Shown: positions 9,121 through 17,765, counted from the first letter of the stretch. The stretch: DNA of 35,727 nucleotides from Betaproteobacteria bacterium (GCA_025360705.1 JANYBQ010000575.1:1-35727); one strand, 5' to 3'. Notes: generated by a model not told the origin, from the letters alone. Translations and numbers: made by a program.

Positions 9121-9194
9121 TCCACTTTAAATGTGGATTAATTATATTGTCAGACCATTGAATTGGATAATGGTAAAAACCCTTAGCCAGGGTT
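9121..9194 (-). promoter_or_regulatory. Promoter region with three inverted repeats upstream of the SDR/transporter B-A operon
   Basis: This AT-rich stretch holds a perfect minus-strand TATAAT (24-base-paired position 9141-9146) but no good -35 hexamer. An inverted repeat ACCATT-N9-AATGGT (9154-9174) covers the place where the -35 box would be. A second, TCCAC-N7-GTGGA (9121-9137), covers the expected start point, and a third, AACCC-N7-GGGTT (9178-9194), lies further upstream. The pattern fits a regulated, activator-dependent promoter. The binding protein is unknown. Confidence 0.55.
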
Positions 9195-9251
9195 GATCTC
9201 TTCTTACATTTGGTAATAGAGCGCACGACATCCAGATTTGGACGTCCACAG

Positions 9252-9270
9252 GGCGGAGCGGCGCTCCGCC
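9252..9270. repeat. Perfect 19-base GC-rich palindrome, possible transcript-end hairpin
   Basis: GGCGGAGCG-G-CGCTCCGCC is a perfect inverted repeat with one central base. It lies 50 bases after the stop of the FMN dehydrogenase gene, at the end of the long minus-strand operon. It could form a strong hairpin, but no T-run follows on either strand, so it is not a standard intrinsic terminator. It may be a REP-like element or an mRNA-end hairpin. Confidence 0.45.
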
Positions 9271-9320
9271 TTACCGTTCGCGTGTGTTCTGTCCTTGAGC
9301 GGGGCAGAGCACATTTTGGA

Positions 9321-10484
9321 TCAGGGGCTTATGTGAGCCGCTTGCGCACCGTGATTGAAATACACGAAGCTTGAATTCAATTCGCCGGGCGAGGCGCATC
9401 CGAGCTGGGCCAGTGAACTTGCCAATTCGCTTGTGAGTATTTCGATCACGCGGGGGCCGCCGGCAGCACCGCCCATAGCGGCGGCGGCAAAAAGAAATGG
9501 CCGGCCCAGCAATACGAAATTCGCGCCTAGCGCCAGCGCCTTGGCAATGTCTTCACCCGAGCGCACGCCGCTGTCGAGCAGCAGCGGATAGGCCGCCCCA
9601 ACTGCGGCCCGGATTTCCGGCAACACCTCGATCGGGGACACGGCGGACCCCAGCTGGCGGCCCCCGTGGTTGGAGACGGAGATGGCATCGACCCCCAAGC
9701 TTGTCATGCGTTTGGCGTCGCCCGGGTGCAGCACGCCCTTGACGATCAGCTTGCCCGGCCAGTTGTTCCTGATCGTGTCGAGCACCGCCCAGTCCAGGCT
9801 GGCACCCGCCATGTCCTTCAGCAGCCCGGCAAGCGACATCCGGTCCTGCGACGAAGATGCGGCGGCATCCAGGTTGGCCATGCGCGGGGACCCGGCGCGC
9901 AGGGTCTTCAGGCTCCATTGCGGGTGCAGCATAAATTCGGCCACCACCGACGGCGTGGGCCTGAACGGCAGGCTGAAGCGGTTGCGAAGATCGCGCAGCC
10001 TGTGTCCCGGGTTATTCGCATCCACGGTAACGATGAGCGTGTCGATTCCGGCGCTGCGAGCACGAGCCATCAGATTGGTGGAAATGCGCGGTTCGGTGCT
10101 GACATAGATTTGAAACCACGCGTTGCCACTGGCCAATTCGGCGACACGTTCAATCGAAATGCTGCCGGCCGTGGACAGCCCATAAGGAATATTCGCCGCA
10201 AGCGCCGCGCGTACCAGTTCCTCATCGGTGTCGGGCCATGCCAGGCGGCCCAAACCCATCGGCGCGACTCCAAAGGGCGCGCCATAACGGTGTCCCAAAA
10301 AATCGGTGTCCAGGCTCCTGTGGCTACCCAGGCTGAGCACTCTGGGCATAAGCCGGATGTGGCTCCATGCTTGCAGATTGCGCAGCACCGAAGTCTCGTC
10401 GCCGGCGCCGCCCTCGATAAAGTCGAAGATCGGCCGGGGCAACCTCGCCTTGGCGCGGCGTTGCAGGTCAGGTACGGTCAACAT
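9321..10484 (-). CDS. FMN-dependent alpha-hydroxy acid dehydrogenase/oxidase (LldD/mandelate dehydrogenase family)
   Basis: A 387-residue TIM-barrel flavoenzyme expected to oxidise a 2-hydroxyacid to a 2-oxoacid. It has the family active-site block SNHGGRQL (catalytic His and Arg), the FMN phosphate region DSGVRSGEDIAKAL, a lysine in LIVKGVLHPGDA, and WFQIYVS with the substrate-site tyrosine. The N-terminal motif reads IFDFIEGGAGDE, so the tyrosine that binds substrate in glycolate oxidase (Tyr24) is a phenylalanine here. It starts three bases after an SDR gene, which suggests the two act on the same pathway. Members use lactate, glycolate, mandelate or longer hydroxyacids; the substrate is not evident. 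Confidence 0.88.
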   Translation of the reverse strand: MLTVPDLQRRAKARLPRPIFDFIEGGAGDETSVLRNLQAWSHIRLMPRVLSLGSHRSLDTDFLGHRYGAPFGVAPMGLGRLAWPDTDEELVRAALAANIPYGLSTAGSISIERVAELASGNAWFQIYVSTEPRISTNLMARARSAGIDTLIVTVDANNPGHRLRDLRNRFSLPFRPTPSVVAEFMLHPQWSLKTLRAGSPRMANLDAAASSSQDRMSLAGLLKDMAGASLDWAVLDTIRNNWPGKLIVKGVLHPGDAKRMTSLGVDAISVSNHGGRQLGSAVSPIEVLPEIRAAVGAAYPLLLDSGVRSGEDIAKALALGANFVLLGRPFLFAAAAMGGAAGGPRVIEILTSELASSLAQLGCASPGELNSSFVYFNHGAQAAHISP

Positions 10485-10487
10485 CGG

Positions 10488-11252
10488 TCAGATCCGGGAC
10501 AGGCCCAGGCCCATGCCGCCGTCGACGTCCAGAATCGCGCCGGTGGTCCATTCCGCGCATACCAGGTACTCCATGGCTTCGGCGATCTCGGTAGATGTGC
10601 CCACACGACCCAGTGGATGCGCCGATGCCACGGACGCGTAGAAGGCGCGTGCGCCGGCCTCGTCAAAGGCACCGGCGCGAACATTGATTTCCGTAGGGAC
10701 CGCGCCAGGGATCACGCAGTTCACCCTGACCCGTTTAGGCGCGAACTCCCCCGCCAGCACACGCGTAAGCACCTGCACGGCGCCCTTGGTAGCGGCATAG
10801 GGCGCACGACCTGGAAATGCGCAGCGCGTATGCACCGAGCCCACGAACATCACCGCACCCTGCGTCTTCTCCAGGTGCGGCAATGCCTGGCCCGTGAGCA
10901 GCATGGGGCCGATCACGTTGGAGCTGAAGATGCCTTCAAGGGCCTCTGCGCCAAAACTCTCCAGGTCGCCGTGCAGGATATTGCCGGCGTTGTTGATGAG
11001 CACGTCAAGCTTGCCTGCGCCATGCGACAGCGCGGCCTCCAGCATGCGGGCACGCCCGGTGCCGGACGTGACGTCGGACGCGGCGAAAGCGCATCGGGCG
11101 CCGATAGACGAAGCAACCCGCTTCAACGCGTCCTCCCGCCGGCCGGAGATCGTCACCCGCGCTCCTTTTGCCGCGAAATAACGTGCGCAGCCCTCTCCGA
11201 TGCCGGAACCTCCGCCGGTCACCAGCACCGACATTCCATTCAGTGAGCGCAT
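10488..11252 (-). CDS. SDR-family oxidoreductase, paralogue of the SDR at 21111
   Basis: A 254-residue classical SDR with TGGGSGIG, NNAG, a serine in VGSVHTR and YAATK, all needed for catalysis. AAAGGCGG lies before the ATG at 11252. The protein is clearly paralogous to the SDR at 21111-21875, of equal length and sharing stretches such as RVNCVIPGAV and WTTGAILDVDGGMGLG, so they may act on related intermediates. The arginine pair in ISGRRED after the second strand suggests NADP use, but this is only an inference. It is followed three bases later by the FMN dehydrogenase gene. Confidence 0.9.
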   Translation of the reverse strand: MRSLNGMSVLVTGGGSGIGEGCARYFAAKGARVTISGRREDALKRVASSIGARCAFAASDVTSGTGRARMLEAALSHGAGKLDVLINNAGNILHGDLESFGAEALEGIFSSNVIGPMLLTGQALPHLEKTQGAVMFVGSVHTRCAFPGRAPYAATKGAVQVLTRVLAGEFAPKRVRVNCVIPGAVPTEINVRAGAFDEAGARAFYASVASAHPLGRVGTSTEIAEAMEYLVCAEWTTGAILDVDGGMGLGLSRI

Positions 11253-11311
11253 TGCCGCCTTTCAGGGTTTGATTGATGCAGGCACCATCCCGTGTCTATC
11301 GGGTCCGGGCG

Positions 11312-12277
11312 TTACTCCGCTTTTATATCCGCGGCCTTGATCAGCGCGGTCCAGCGCACCGAGTCCTGTTCAAGGAAGGTCTTGAACGCCGACGCTGGTC
11401 CGCCCACCGGCACCATGCCCAGGCCGACCAGGCGTTCGCGCACTTCGGGCCTGGCCAGCGACTGGTCGATCGCGGTGTTCAGTCGCGCGACGACCGCAGG
11501 TGGCGTGCCGGCGGGCGCCACGATGCCGAACCACGCGCCGACGTTGTCGAAGCCGCTGATGCCGGCCTCGGTCACGGTAGGCACGTTGGGAAAGTCGGGA
11601 TGCCGTTTCGCCGCCGTGATGGCGAGCGGCTTGACGCGTTTGGCGGCTACAAATTCCTTCAGGCCGGCCATGGTGTAGAAGGTATAGGTGACGCGGCCCG
11701 ACATCACCTCGGCGATTGCCGGTGCTGCGCCGCGAAACGGGACATGGGTCATCTCGGTACCCGTGGTGTGCGCGAGCAGGGCTCCGGCCAGATGCGCAGG
11801 CCCTCCATTGCCGGCCGACGCGTAGGTGACGTGGCTGGTGCGCGCCATCTTCACGATGTCCTGAATCGAATTGGCCGGCGAGTCCTGCGCCACCACCAGC
11901 ACGGTCGGCAACACGGCGGTATGCGACACCGCCACGAAGTCCTTCAGGGGATCGGGCTTGGGCCGGTTCATCAAAATGGGATTGACGATGAACGTGGACG
12001 CGGTGGACAGCAGCGTGTAGCCGTCCGGCTCGGCCTGGGCCACGGCGTCGGTCGCTATCTGCCCACTGGCACCGGCGCGGTTTTCAACCACCACTTGCTG
12101 GCCCAGTGCAATCGACAAGTCCTGCGCCAGCACCCGTGTGTAGGTGTCAAGCGGACCGCCGGCGGCAAAACCGACCAGCAGCTTGATGGGTTTGGCAGGG
12201 TAGGCCTGCGACCAGGCGCTGGTACTGGCTATGCAGGATATGACCAGGGCAATCAGATTGCGGCGTGTGAATGTCAT
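11312..12277 (-). CDS. Bug/TctC-family tripartite tricarboxylate-type solute receptor (orphan)
   Basis: A 321-residue periplasmic receptor with an N-terminal signal peptide (start MTFTRRNL, probable cleavage near AWSQA). It has the family motifs YPAKPIKLLVGFAAGGPLD, VVVENRAGASGQIATD and PDGYTLL. Such proteins normally pass a carboxylate to TctA/TctB permeases, but no such permease is in the window, as is common for this greatly expanded family in Burkholderiales. It lies between LIV system C and an SDR gene in the same direction. The ribosome site before the ATG at 12277 is weak. Confidence 0.9.
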   Translation of the reverse strand: MTFTRRNLIALVISCIASTSAWSQAYPAKPIKLLVGFAAGGPLDTYTRVLAQDLSIALGQQVVVENRAGASGQIATDAVAQAEPDGYTLLSTASTFIVNPILMNRPKPDPLKDFVAVSHTAVLPTVLVVAQDSPANSIQDIVKMARTSHVTYASAGNGGPAHLAGALLAHTTGTEMTHVPFRGAAPAIAEVMSGRVTYTFYTMAGLKEFVAAKRVKPLAITAAKRHPDFPNVPTVTEAGISGFDNVGAWFGIVAPAGTPPAVVARLNTAIDQSLARPEVRERLVGLGMVPVGGPASAFKTFLEQDSVRWTALIKAADIKAE

Positions 12278-12328
12278 GGAGGATGCCTATAGAAAAGAGT
12301 TGTGGCTTGGGTTGACGCCAAGAAAGCG

Positions 12329-13027
12329 CTAACCAAGGTAGTGGGCGATCACCTGTTCGTCGGCGGCCAGTGTTTTGCTTTCGCCCTGCAGCACGATGCT
12401 GCCACGATCCAGCACATAGGTGCGTTGCGTGGCGGCCAGCGCGCGCCGGGCGTTTTGTTCCACCAGCACGATCGTAAGCCCCTCCCGATGCAGTGTCGCC
12501 AACACCGCGAATACCTGTTGGGTGATCAGGGGCGACAGGCCCAGGCTGGGCTCGTCGAGCAGCAACACCCGCGGGCTGCCCATCAACGCGCGGCCGATCG
12601 CCAGCATCTGTTGCTGGCCGCCCGACAAGGTGCCGGCGAGTTGTTGCAGGCGCTCGCGCAGGATCGGGAACAGCACCAGCACGCGCTCGAGGTCGTACCG
12701 CGCCGCCCGTAGCCCACGCGCCAGCAGGCCCAACAACAGGTTCTCGCGCACGCTCATTTCGGCCAGCACCTGCCGCCCTTCGGGCACCTGCAGCAAACCG
12801 GCGCGCGACACCCGATGTGGTGCACGCTGCGTGATGTCGCTGCCATCGAAGAGGATCTTGCCGCCGGTGGCGCGCACCACGCCGCTGAGGCAGTTGAGCA
12901 AGGTCGACTTGCCCGCGCCATTGGCACCGATGATCGCGATCATCTCGCCTTCGGCCACGCGCAGGTCGATGTCGCGCAGCGCCTCAATGCCGCGGTAGCC
13001 GGCACGTAACTGGCTAACTTCGAGCAT
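12329..13027 (-). CDS. livF: LIV/HAAT ABC transporter ATP-binding protein LivF (system C)
   Basis: A 232-residue cytoplasmic ATPase with Walker A (GANGAGKST), signature (LSGGQQQMLAIGRAL), Walker B (LLLDEPSLGLSPL) and the LivF-type VEQN switch. The ORF track start is 36 codons too early, within livG; the ATG at 13027 shares one base with the livG TGA stop and gives the expected MLEVSQL start. It is the last gene of the C transporter block and closely resembles the system D LivF. Confidence 0.94.
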   Translation of the reverse strand: MLEVSQLRAGYRGIEALRDIDLRVAEGEMIAIIGANGAGKSTLLNCLSGVVRATGGKILFDGSDITQRAPHRVSRAGLLQVPEGRQVLAEMSVRENLLLGLLARGLRAARYDLERVLVLFPILRERLQQLAGTLSGGQQQMLAIGRALMGSPRVLLLDEPSLGLSPLITQQVFAVLATLHREGLTIVLVEQNARRALAATQRTYVLDRGSIVLQGESKTLAADEQVIAHYLG

Positions 13028-13785
13028 CAGTCCGCTCCCATGTAGGCGGCGACCACGGCCGGGTCGCGCATCACCTGCTGGGGCGTGCCGTGGGCGATCA
13101 GACGCCCGCCGTCGAGCACGTGGACGTCGTGACACAACTCGGCCACGAAGCGGGTGTTGTGTTCTATCAGCAGCACCGCCATGCCGTCTTCGGATAACGA
13201 ACGGAAGATGATTCCGAGTTCGGCCGCCTCGACGTCGTTCATGCCGGCCACCGGCTCGTCCAGCAGCAGCACATCGGGCGCGCTGGCCACCGCCCGCATC
13301 ATCTCCACGCGCCGCTGGTGGCCGTAGGCCAGGCTGCCGGCGGCCAGTTCGGCAAAAGCCGTCATGCCAAAACGGGTCAGCAGGCCGCGCGCCCGTTCGC
13401 GCAACGCGCGCGTTTCCCGGCGTGAAGAAGGCAGACCCAGCAGATTGGCCAGCGCGGAGCTGCGCTCCAGCCGGTGAAATCCGATCATGACGTTCTCCAG
13501 CACCGACGCCTCGGCGAGTAGGCGGATGTTCTGGAAGGTGCGCGCCACGCCGCTGCGCGCCACTGCGTCGGCAGTGGCGGTGGCAATCGATTGGCCGTTC
13601 AAGCGGATGTCGCCGCTGGACAGGGCGAGTACACCCGTCACCAAGTTGACCAGCGTGCTCTTGCCCGAGCCGTTGGGCCCGATCAGCCCGGTGATGCGAC
13701 CCCCGGTGACGCTGAAACTCACGCCGTCCACGGCCTTGACGCCACCGAAGTTACGCCGTACATCGACCAGTTCGAGTGTTGCCAT
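13027..13785 (-). CDS. livG: LIV/HAAT ABC transporter ATP-binding protein LivG (system C)
   Basis: A 252-residue ATPase of LivG type: start MATLELVDVRRNFGG, Walker A (GPNGSGKST), the LivG motif GVARTFQNIRL, signature LAYGHQRRVEMMRAV, Walker B LLLDEPVAGMN and switch LIEHNTRF. The signature lacks LSGGQ, which is normal for LivG. It starts four bases after livM and overlaps livF by one base. It is paralogous to the system D LivG, sharing the GHQRRVEMMRAVA and DEPVAGMNDVE stretches. Confidence 0.94.
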   Translation of the reverse strand: MATLELVDVRRNFGGVKAVDGVSFSVTGGRITGLIGPNGSGKSTLVNLVTGVLALSSGDIRLNGQSIATATADAVARSGVARTFQNIRLLAEASVLENVMIGFHRLERSSALANLLGLPSSRRETRALRERARGLLTRFGMTAFAELAAGSLAYGHQRRVEMMRAVASAPDVLLLDEPVAGMNDVEAAELGIIFRSLSEDGMAVLLIEHNTRFVAELCHDVHVLDGGRLIAHGTPQQVMRDPAVVAAYMGAD

Positions 13786-13789
13786 GGCG

Positions 13790-14662
13790 TTAAACCTTTA
13801 TAGCCGCAGCCGCCGCCAGGCGTGCGCGGCGATGGCGGATGGCGGCGAACAGGGTATCGCCCGCGCCTTGCGGCAAAAACACCACGACCAGTATCAGAAT
13901 CACGCCGTTGACCATCGGCCGGTATTCAGCCAGCGGCCGGGCCAGCTCGGGCAACAGGGTCAGGATGGCGGCGCCGATCGCGGGGCCGAGCAGGGAACGC
14001 CGGCCGCCCAGAATAATCGCCGTCAGGGACGACACCATGAACGCAAAACCGAACTGGGTCGGTTGCACGCTGTAGGCATACAGACTCTGCAGGCCGCCAA
14101 ACAGGCCACCAATGGCACCGCTGAGTACAAAGGCCAGTGCGTGGTTCCTGCGCGCTGAAACGCCCAGGCTGGCGGCGACCATTTCGTCCTGGCGCAAGGC
14201 GTCGAAACTGCGGCCCAGCCCGGAGCTGCTGATGGCATGCACCAGGTAGCCAACTGCCAGTACGGCGACCAGCAGTTGAGGGGTGCCAACCAGCTTGGGC
14301 AGGCTGTTCAAACCCACGGCGCCGCCAGTCAGCGGCTCGGCATACAAGGCCAGCGACACGATGACCTCCACCAGGCCCAGTGTGGCGATGGCCTGATACA
14401 CGCCGCGCAGGTGCGCCAGCGGCACCGACACCAGCCATCCCGCCAGCGCACCAATCGCCAGTGCAGCTGCAATGGCCACCAACGTCGGCACGCCGGCGTG
14501 TATGACCATCAGCGCACAGGCATAGGCACCCAAGGCCGCGAATGCCGCGGTTGCAAGCGAAAAGACGCCGCAGCGCAGAACGATCTGCTGGCTGTACGCA
14601 AAACCCAGCGCCAGCAGGAAAAAGTCGAACACCGGCTGGTTAGCACGCAGGAAATCCATCAT
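13790..14662 (-). CDS. livM: LIV/HAAT ABC transporter permease LivM (system C)
   Basis: A 290-residue, strongly hydrophobic inner-membrane permease of LivM type. Near the N-terminus it reads GFAYSQQIVLRCGVFSLATA, a variant of the usual LivM motif that is shared with system D. The conserved cytoplasmic loop is present (GRSFDALRQDEMVAASLGV) and the C-terminal EYRPMVNGVILILVVVFLPQ is typical. The ATG at 14662 overlaps the livH stop by four bases; a second ATG follows at 14659. Confidence 0.92.
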   Translation of the reverse strand: MMDFLRANQPVFDFFLLALGFAYSQQIVLRCGVFSLATAAFAALGAYACALMVIHAGVPTLVAIAAALAIGALAGWLVSVPLAHLRGVYQAIATLGLVEVIVSLALYAEPLTGGAVGLNSLPKLVGTPQLLVAVLAVGYLVHAISSSGLGRSFDALRQDEMVAASLGVSARRNHALAFVLSGAIGGLFGGLQSLYAYSVQPTQFGFAFMVSSLTAIILGGRRSLLGPAIGAAILTLLPELARPLAEYRPMVNGVILILVVVFLPQGAGDTLFAAIRHRRARLAAAAAIKV

Positions 14663-15555
14663 TGCCGGCCCATTCCGGCGGGAACCGTAGCTCCGCCAAA
14701 CAGGCCGTTGGGCCAGAACAGCAACACCACGAACAGGGTGCTGAAAATCAGGGTATCGGACAACCCGGCGGGCAGATAGGCCACCGTCATGGTCTGCAAT
14801 ATGCCGAGCAGCAGGCTGGCGGCAACCGCGCCGGGAAGATTGCCCAGACCGCCCAGCACCACCACTACAAATGCCTTGAGCATGTAGGGTTCACCCATCA
14901 GAAAATGCACCGAGTTGAACGACAGGCCGATCAACACACCCGCCAGTCCGGCCATGCTGCCGGCGATAAAGAAGGTCTGGAAATAGACCGCGCGCGCACT
15001 CACGCCCAGCAGCGCCGCGGCGCGTTCGTTGATAGCTACCGCACGTATCTGGCGACCGAATGAGGTGCGTTGCAGATACAGCACCAACCCGGCCAGCAGC
15101 AGCGCTACCAGCAGCACGATGGCGATCTGCAGCAACGAGATGCGCAGGCCCCAGGCGCGAAAGAACTCCACTGGAAAAATCCCGAACGGGAAGCTCAGCA
15201 CTTTGGTGTCCGACATGCGCTGTGCCAGGCTGGCCAATATCAGATCCACACCGATGGAAATCACGATGGCACCGAATTCCGAGTCGGCATGGCTGCGCCG
15301 GCGCAGGGGCTGGAAGCCCAGCACGTCAATAAGTACCGAGATCAATCCACAAGCAAGCATTGCCAGCAACAACGCGACCCAGAACGGCAACCCGCTGACC
15401 ACCGCGTAATAGGCGATGAACGCGCCGGACATGAAGACACCGCCATGCGCCAGGTTCAACACCTTCTGCACCCCGAAAATCAGGTTGAAACCGAGCGCGA
15501 ACAACGCATAGATCGCGCCCGACACCAGGCCGTTCAGGATTTGTTGCCCAAGCAT
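14659..15555 (-). CDS. livH: LIV/HAAT ABC transporter permease LivH (system C)
   Basis: A 298-residue membrane permease with the LivH motif FGVQKVLNLAHGGVFMSGAF near the N-terminus and VVVVLGGLGNLPGAV near the C-terminus. It begins 32 bases after the receptor gene and overlaps livM by four bases. It is paralogous to the system D LivH: both share FPVEF, SFGRQIRAV, VYFQTFFI and GLSFNS stretches. Confidence 0.93.
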   Translation of the reverse strand: MLGQQILNGLVSGAIYALFALGFNLIFGVQKVLNLAHGGVFMSGAFIAYYAVVSGLPFWVALLLAMLACGLISVLIDVLGFQPLRRRSHADSEFGAIVISIGVDLILASLAQRMSDTKVLSFPFGIFPVEFFRAWGLRISLLQIAIVLLVALLLAGLVLYLQRTSFGRQIRAVAINERAAALLGVSARAVYFQTFFIAGSMAGLAGVLIGLSFNSVHFLMGEPYMLKAFVVVVLGGLGNLPGAVAASLLLGILQTMTVAYLPAGLSDTLIFSTLFVVLLFWPNGLFGGATVPAGMGRQ

Positions 15556-15587
15556 GGCGGTGGTCTATCCCAAAGCCACGTCAGCGC

Positions 15588-16793
15588 TTACGGTGCCAGC
15601 ACGAACTTGCCGTTTTGCACTGTCAGCACATTCATGCCCACATGCGGAACACGGTCGGCGTCCACTGCGTAAGTGCCTTGCCCGACCACAACCTTGATGT
15701 CTTTGGCTTTAGACATCGCGGCGCGTACCGCCTCGCGGCTCGGGTTGGGTCCAGCGGCCTTGAGCACGGCAGCCGCGACACGCATGCCGCCATAACCCAC
15801 CGCCGCCCAGTTGTCGGCTTCGGTGTTGTACTTGGCTTTGAAAGCGGCAGCGAAGGCTCGGCCAAAGTCGTCGGCGCCGCCCGGCACCCAGTCGCCGATC
15901 AGGTACACGCCTTCGACCGCCTTGCCTCCGCGTTCCGCGAACTGCGGAGATGCGAGCGAGTTGTGCCCCATGATCTTGACCTTGGAGTCGAGGCCGGCCT
16001 GACGCAGCTGGATCACGATATTGGCCGATTGCGGGGCCGCGGCGGAGATGAAAACACAGTCCTGGTTGCCGCCTGCTACCTTGGTGGCAAGCGCGGCGAA
16101 GTCGGAGTCGCTGCCCTTGATCGACTCGACCGCGCCAATCGTCACGCCCTTGGCCTTGACGGCGGTCTCGAAGGTCTTTTGCAGCGTCACATAAGCCTCG
16201 ACGTCGCTGATGCCGATCACAGTGCAGTTCTTGACCTTGAGTTTGTCAGCCGCGTAGTTGGCGATGTAGGGAATCGTGACCGAGGCGGGCTGTGTCAGGA
16301 TGCCGGACCACGGGCCGGCCTTGAGCACATCGGTCGAATTGGTGGTGGTCATCAACGGCAGCTTCAGGTCGTTGGCTGCATTGGCCGAAGCCGTGGCCAG
16401 CGCGCCGCTGGTAGGGCCCATGATGAGCAGGATGCTCGGGTCAGCGGCATAACGCGTCAGCAGCGGCAAGGTCTGCGTGCGGTCGTTGGCGTCGTCGGCC
16501 ACGATCACCTTCAGGCTATTGCCAGGGCCCATTTCTCCTTTACGGTTGATTTCCTCGGCCGCCAGCACCATGCCGTCCTTGACCGGCGAACCGATGAACG
16601 CGGCGCCCCCGGTCAGGGACTGCAGCACCACTACCGTGTATTCGGTTGCCGCGGCCATGCAGCTTGCGCCGGCCAGCAGGCTCAGCGCCAGCCATTGGCG
16701 CAACGGCTTGCGCGGTGGATAGCGCGACACCAGGCTCACGTGCGCGGATGCGGACGGTTGTGCCGCGGGAATCGGGAATCTAGAGCACTGCAT
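15588..16793 (-). CDS. Periplasmic LIV-type solute-binding protein (system C)
   Basis: A 401-residue type I periplasmic binding protein. The ATG at 16793 (MQCSRF) is chosen over the ORF track start 15 codons upstream because CAGGAGA lies eight bases before it. The signal peptide has an unusually long polar N-region (about 33 residues) before the hydrophobic core LRQWLALSLLAGASCMAAA; a shorter form from an internal non-ATG start is possible. The mature part begins TEYTVVVLQSLTGGAAFIG and contains NDRTQTLPLLTRYAADPS. The system D receptor has a similar pattern (NDRAQLTTLLTRAAKVDN), so the ligands may be related. Confidence 0.9.
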   Translation of the reverse strand: MQCSRFPIPAAQPSASAHVSLVSRYPPRKPLRQWLALSLLAGASCMAAATEYTVVVLQSLTGGAAFIGSPVKDGMVLAAEEINRKGEMGPGNSLKVIVADDANDRTQTLPLLTRYAADPSILLIMGPTSGALATASANAANDLKLPLMTTTNSTDVLKAGPWSGILTQPASVTIPYIANYAADKLKVKNCTVIGISDVEAYVTLQKTFETAVKAKGVTIGAVESIKGSDSDFAALATKVAGGNQDCVFISAAAPQSANIVIQLRQAGLDSKVKIMGHNSLASPQFAERGGKAVEGVYLIGDWVPGGADDFGRAFAAAFKAKYNTEADNWAAVGYGGMRVAAAVLKAAGPNPSREAVRAAMSKAKDIKVVVGQGTYAVDADRVPHVGMNVLTVQNGKFVLAP

Positions 16794-16830
16794 GAGTAAG
16801 TCTCCTGTTGGGGTGAAAAAGGAAAAAAGG

Positions 16831-16840
16831 GTGTGCACAC
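16831..16840. promoter_or_regulatory. Ten-base perfect palindrome between the IclR and system C receptor genes
   Basis: GTGTGCACAC is a perfect palindrome in the 90-base gap between the IclR stop and the system C receptor start. On the minus strand it is followed by a pyrimidine-rich run and then the ribosome site. It could be an operator for an internal promoter. The site is short, so chance is a fair alternative. Confidence 0.3.
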
Positions 16841-16883
16841 AATTGCGCGCCAGCGTATCGGTAGTCAGGCTGGTAGTGGGAAA

Positions 16884-17765
16884 TCATCCTTCGACTTCCA
16901 GTGGGCTGGCATCGGCTGCCACGGGACGCGGACCGCTGGCGCCAAACGGATAGACACCGCAACCCAGGCGCTGCGAGATGGCACGTGCCGCGTCGTGGAG
17001 CGCGTCGACCAACGCGGCCTCGTCCTCGGACGCTACATGGTGCGACGGAAACGCGAGCCCGAGCGCACCGACGATCCGCTGTCCTTCCTTGAACAACGGT
17101 ACCGACACCACGCCCAGGCCCAGCGAAGTCTCGTTGCGCTGGATGCTATAGCCGTCGCGGCGCACGGCCGCCACGAGTTTTTCGAGGGTGGCGCGGTCGC
17201 GTATCGTGTCTTTGGTGATTGGCGGTACCGGCAGGTCGAGCAGGTGTTCAGTGTGTTCGGCATCCAGGTAAGCCATCAGTACCCGCCCGGCTGAAGAAGC
17301 GCCGATAGGTACGCTGCTGGCGGAGCGCCAGCCGGTGTCCATGAACATCGGGCCTTCCAGGCCGATCAGATAAAGCGACTGGTCGCCGTCGGGGACCGAC
17401 AGCCGCACGCTGTGCCCGGTGCGGATCAGCAGTTCCCGCATAACCGGCGTGGCGGCCTGGCACAGGCTGTCATAGGTAGTAAAACGCGAACCCAGCACAT
17501 AACAGCGCTGGCCCACCGAATAGGCGCGGGTCGCCGGGTTTTGCACCACCAGGCCACTGTCCACCAGCGCGCTGAGTATCTTGGACACCTGGCTCTTGGA
17601 CAGGTCGCAGCGCTGCGCCAGCTCGGTGACACCGAAGTCGCGCTGGTTCTGTTCGAATTCCAGCAACACGCGCAAGCCGGTGCGTAACGACTTCATGGGC
17701 TCGTCGGCGGCAACCGGAGGCGCGCCGTCGAATACTGGCCTGGGACGCAACGCCGCCATATTCAT
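16884..17765 (-). CDS. IclR-family transcriptional regulator
   Basis: A 293-residue DNA-binding regulator. An N-terminal winged helix-turn-helix spans about residues 25-85 (FGVTELAQRCDLSKSQVSKIL), followed by the IclR effector-binding domain to about residue 275. The start ATG at 17765 overlaps the stop of the acyl-CoA synthetase gene as ATGA; the alternative ATG at residue 24 (MKSLRTG) would remove a non-conserved extension. It is the only transcription factor in the window and sits inside the operon, between the CoA gene and transporter C. It may bind the IclR-like palindromes in the divergent region 24745-24998, with a pathway intermediate as effector. That link is an inference. Confidence 0.93.
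   Translation of the reverse strand: MNMAALRPRPVFDGAPPVAADEPMKSLRTGLRVLLEFEQNQRDFGVTELAQRCDLSKSQVSKILSALVDSGLVVQNPATRAYSVGQRCYVLGSRFTTYDSLCQAATPVMRELLIRTGHSVRLSVPDGDQSLYLIGLEGPMFMDTGWRSASSVPIGASSAGRVLMAYLDAEHTEHLLDLPVPPITKDTIRDRATLEKLVAAVRRDGYSIQRNETSLGLGVVSVPLFKEGQRIVGALGLAFPSHHVASEDEAALVDALHDAARAISQRLGCGVYPFGASGPRPVAADASPLEVEG

Noticed and set aside
9666-11246. Long plus-strand frame of 526 residues
   Set aside because: It lies opposite the FMN dehydrogenase and SDR genes, has His/Arg/Gln-rich low-complexity composition and no family motifs. It is a high-GC antisense shadow.
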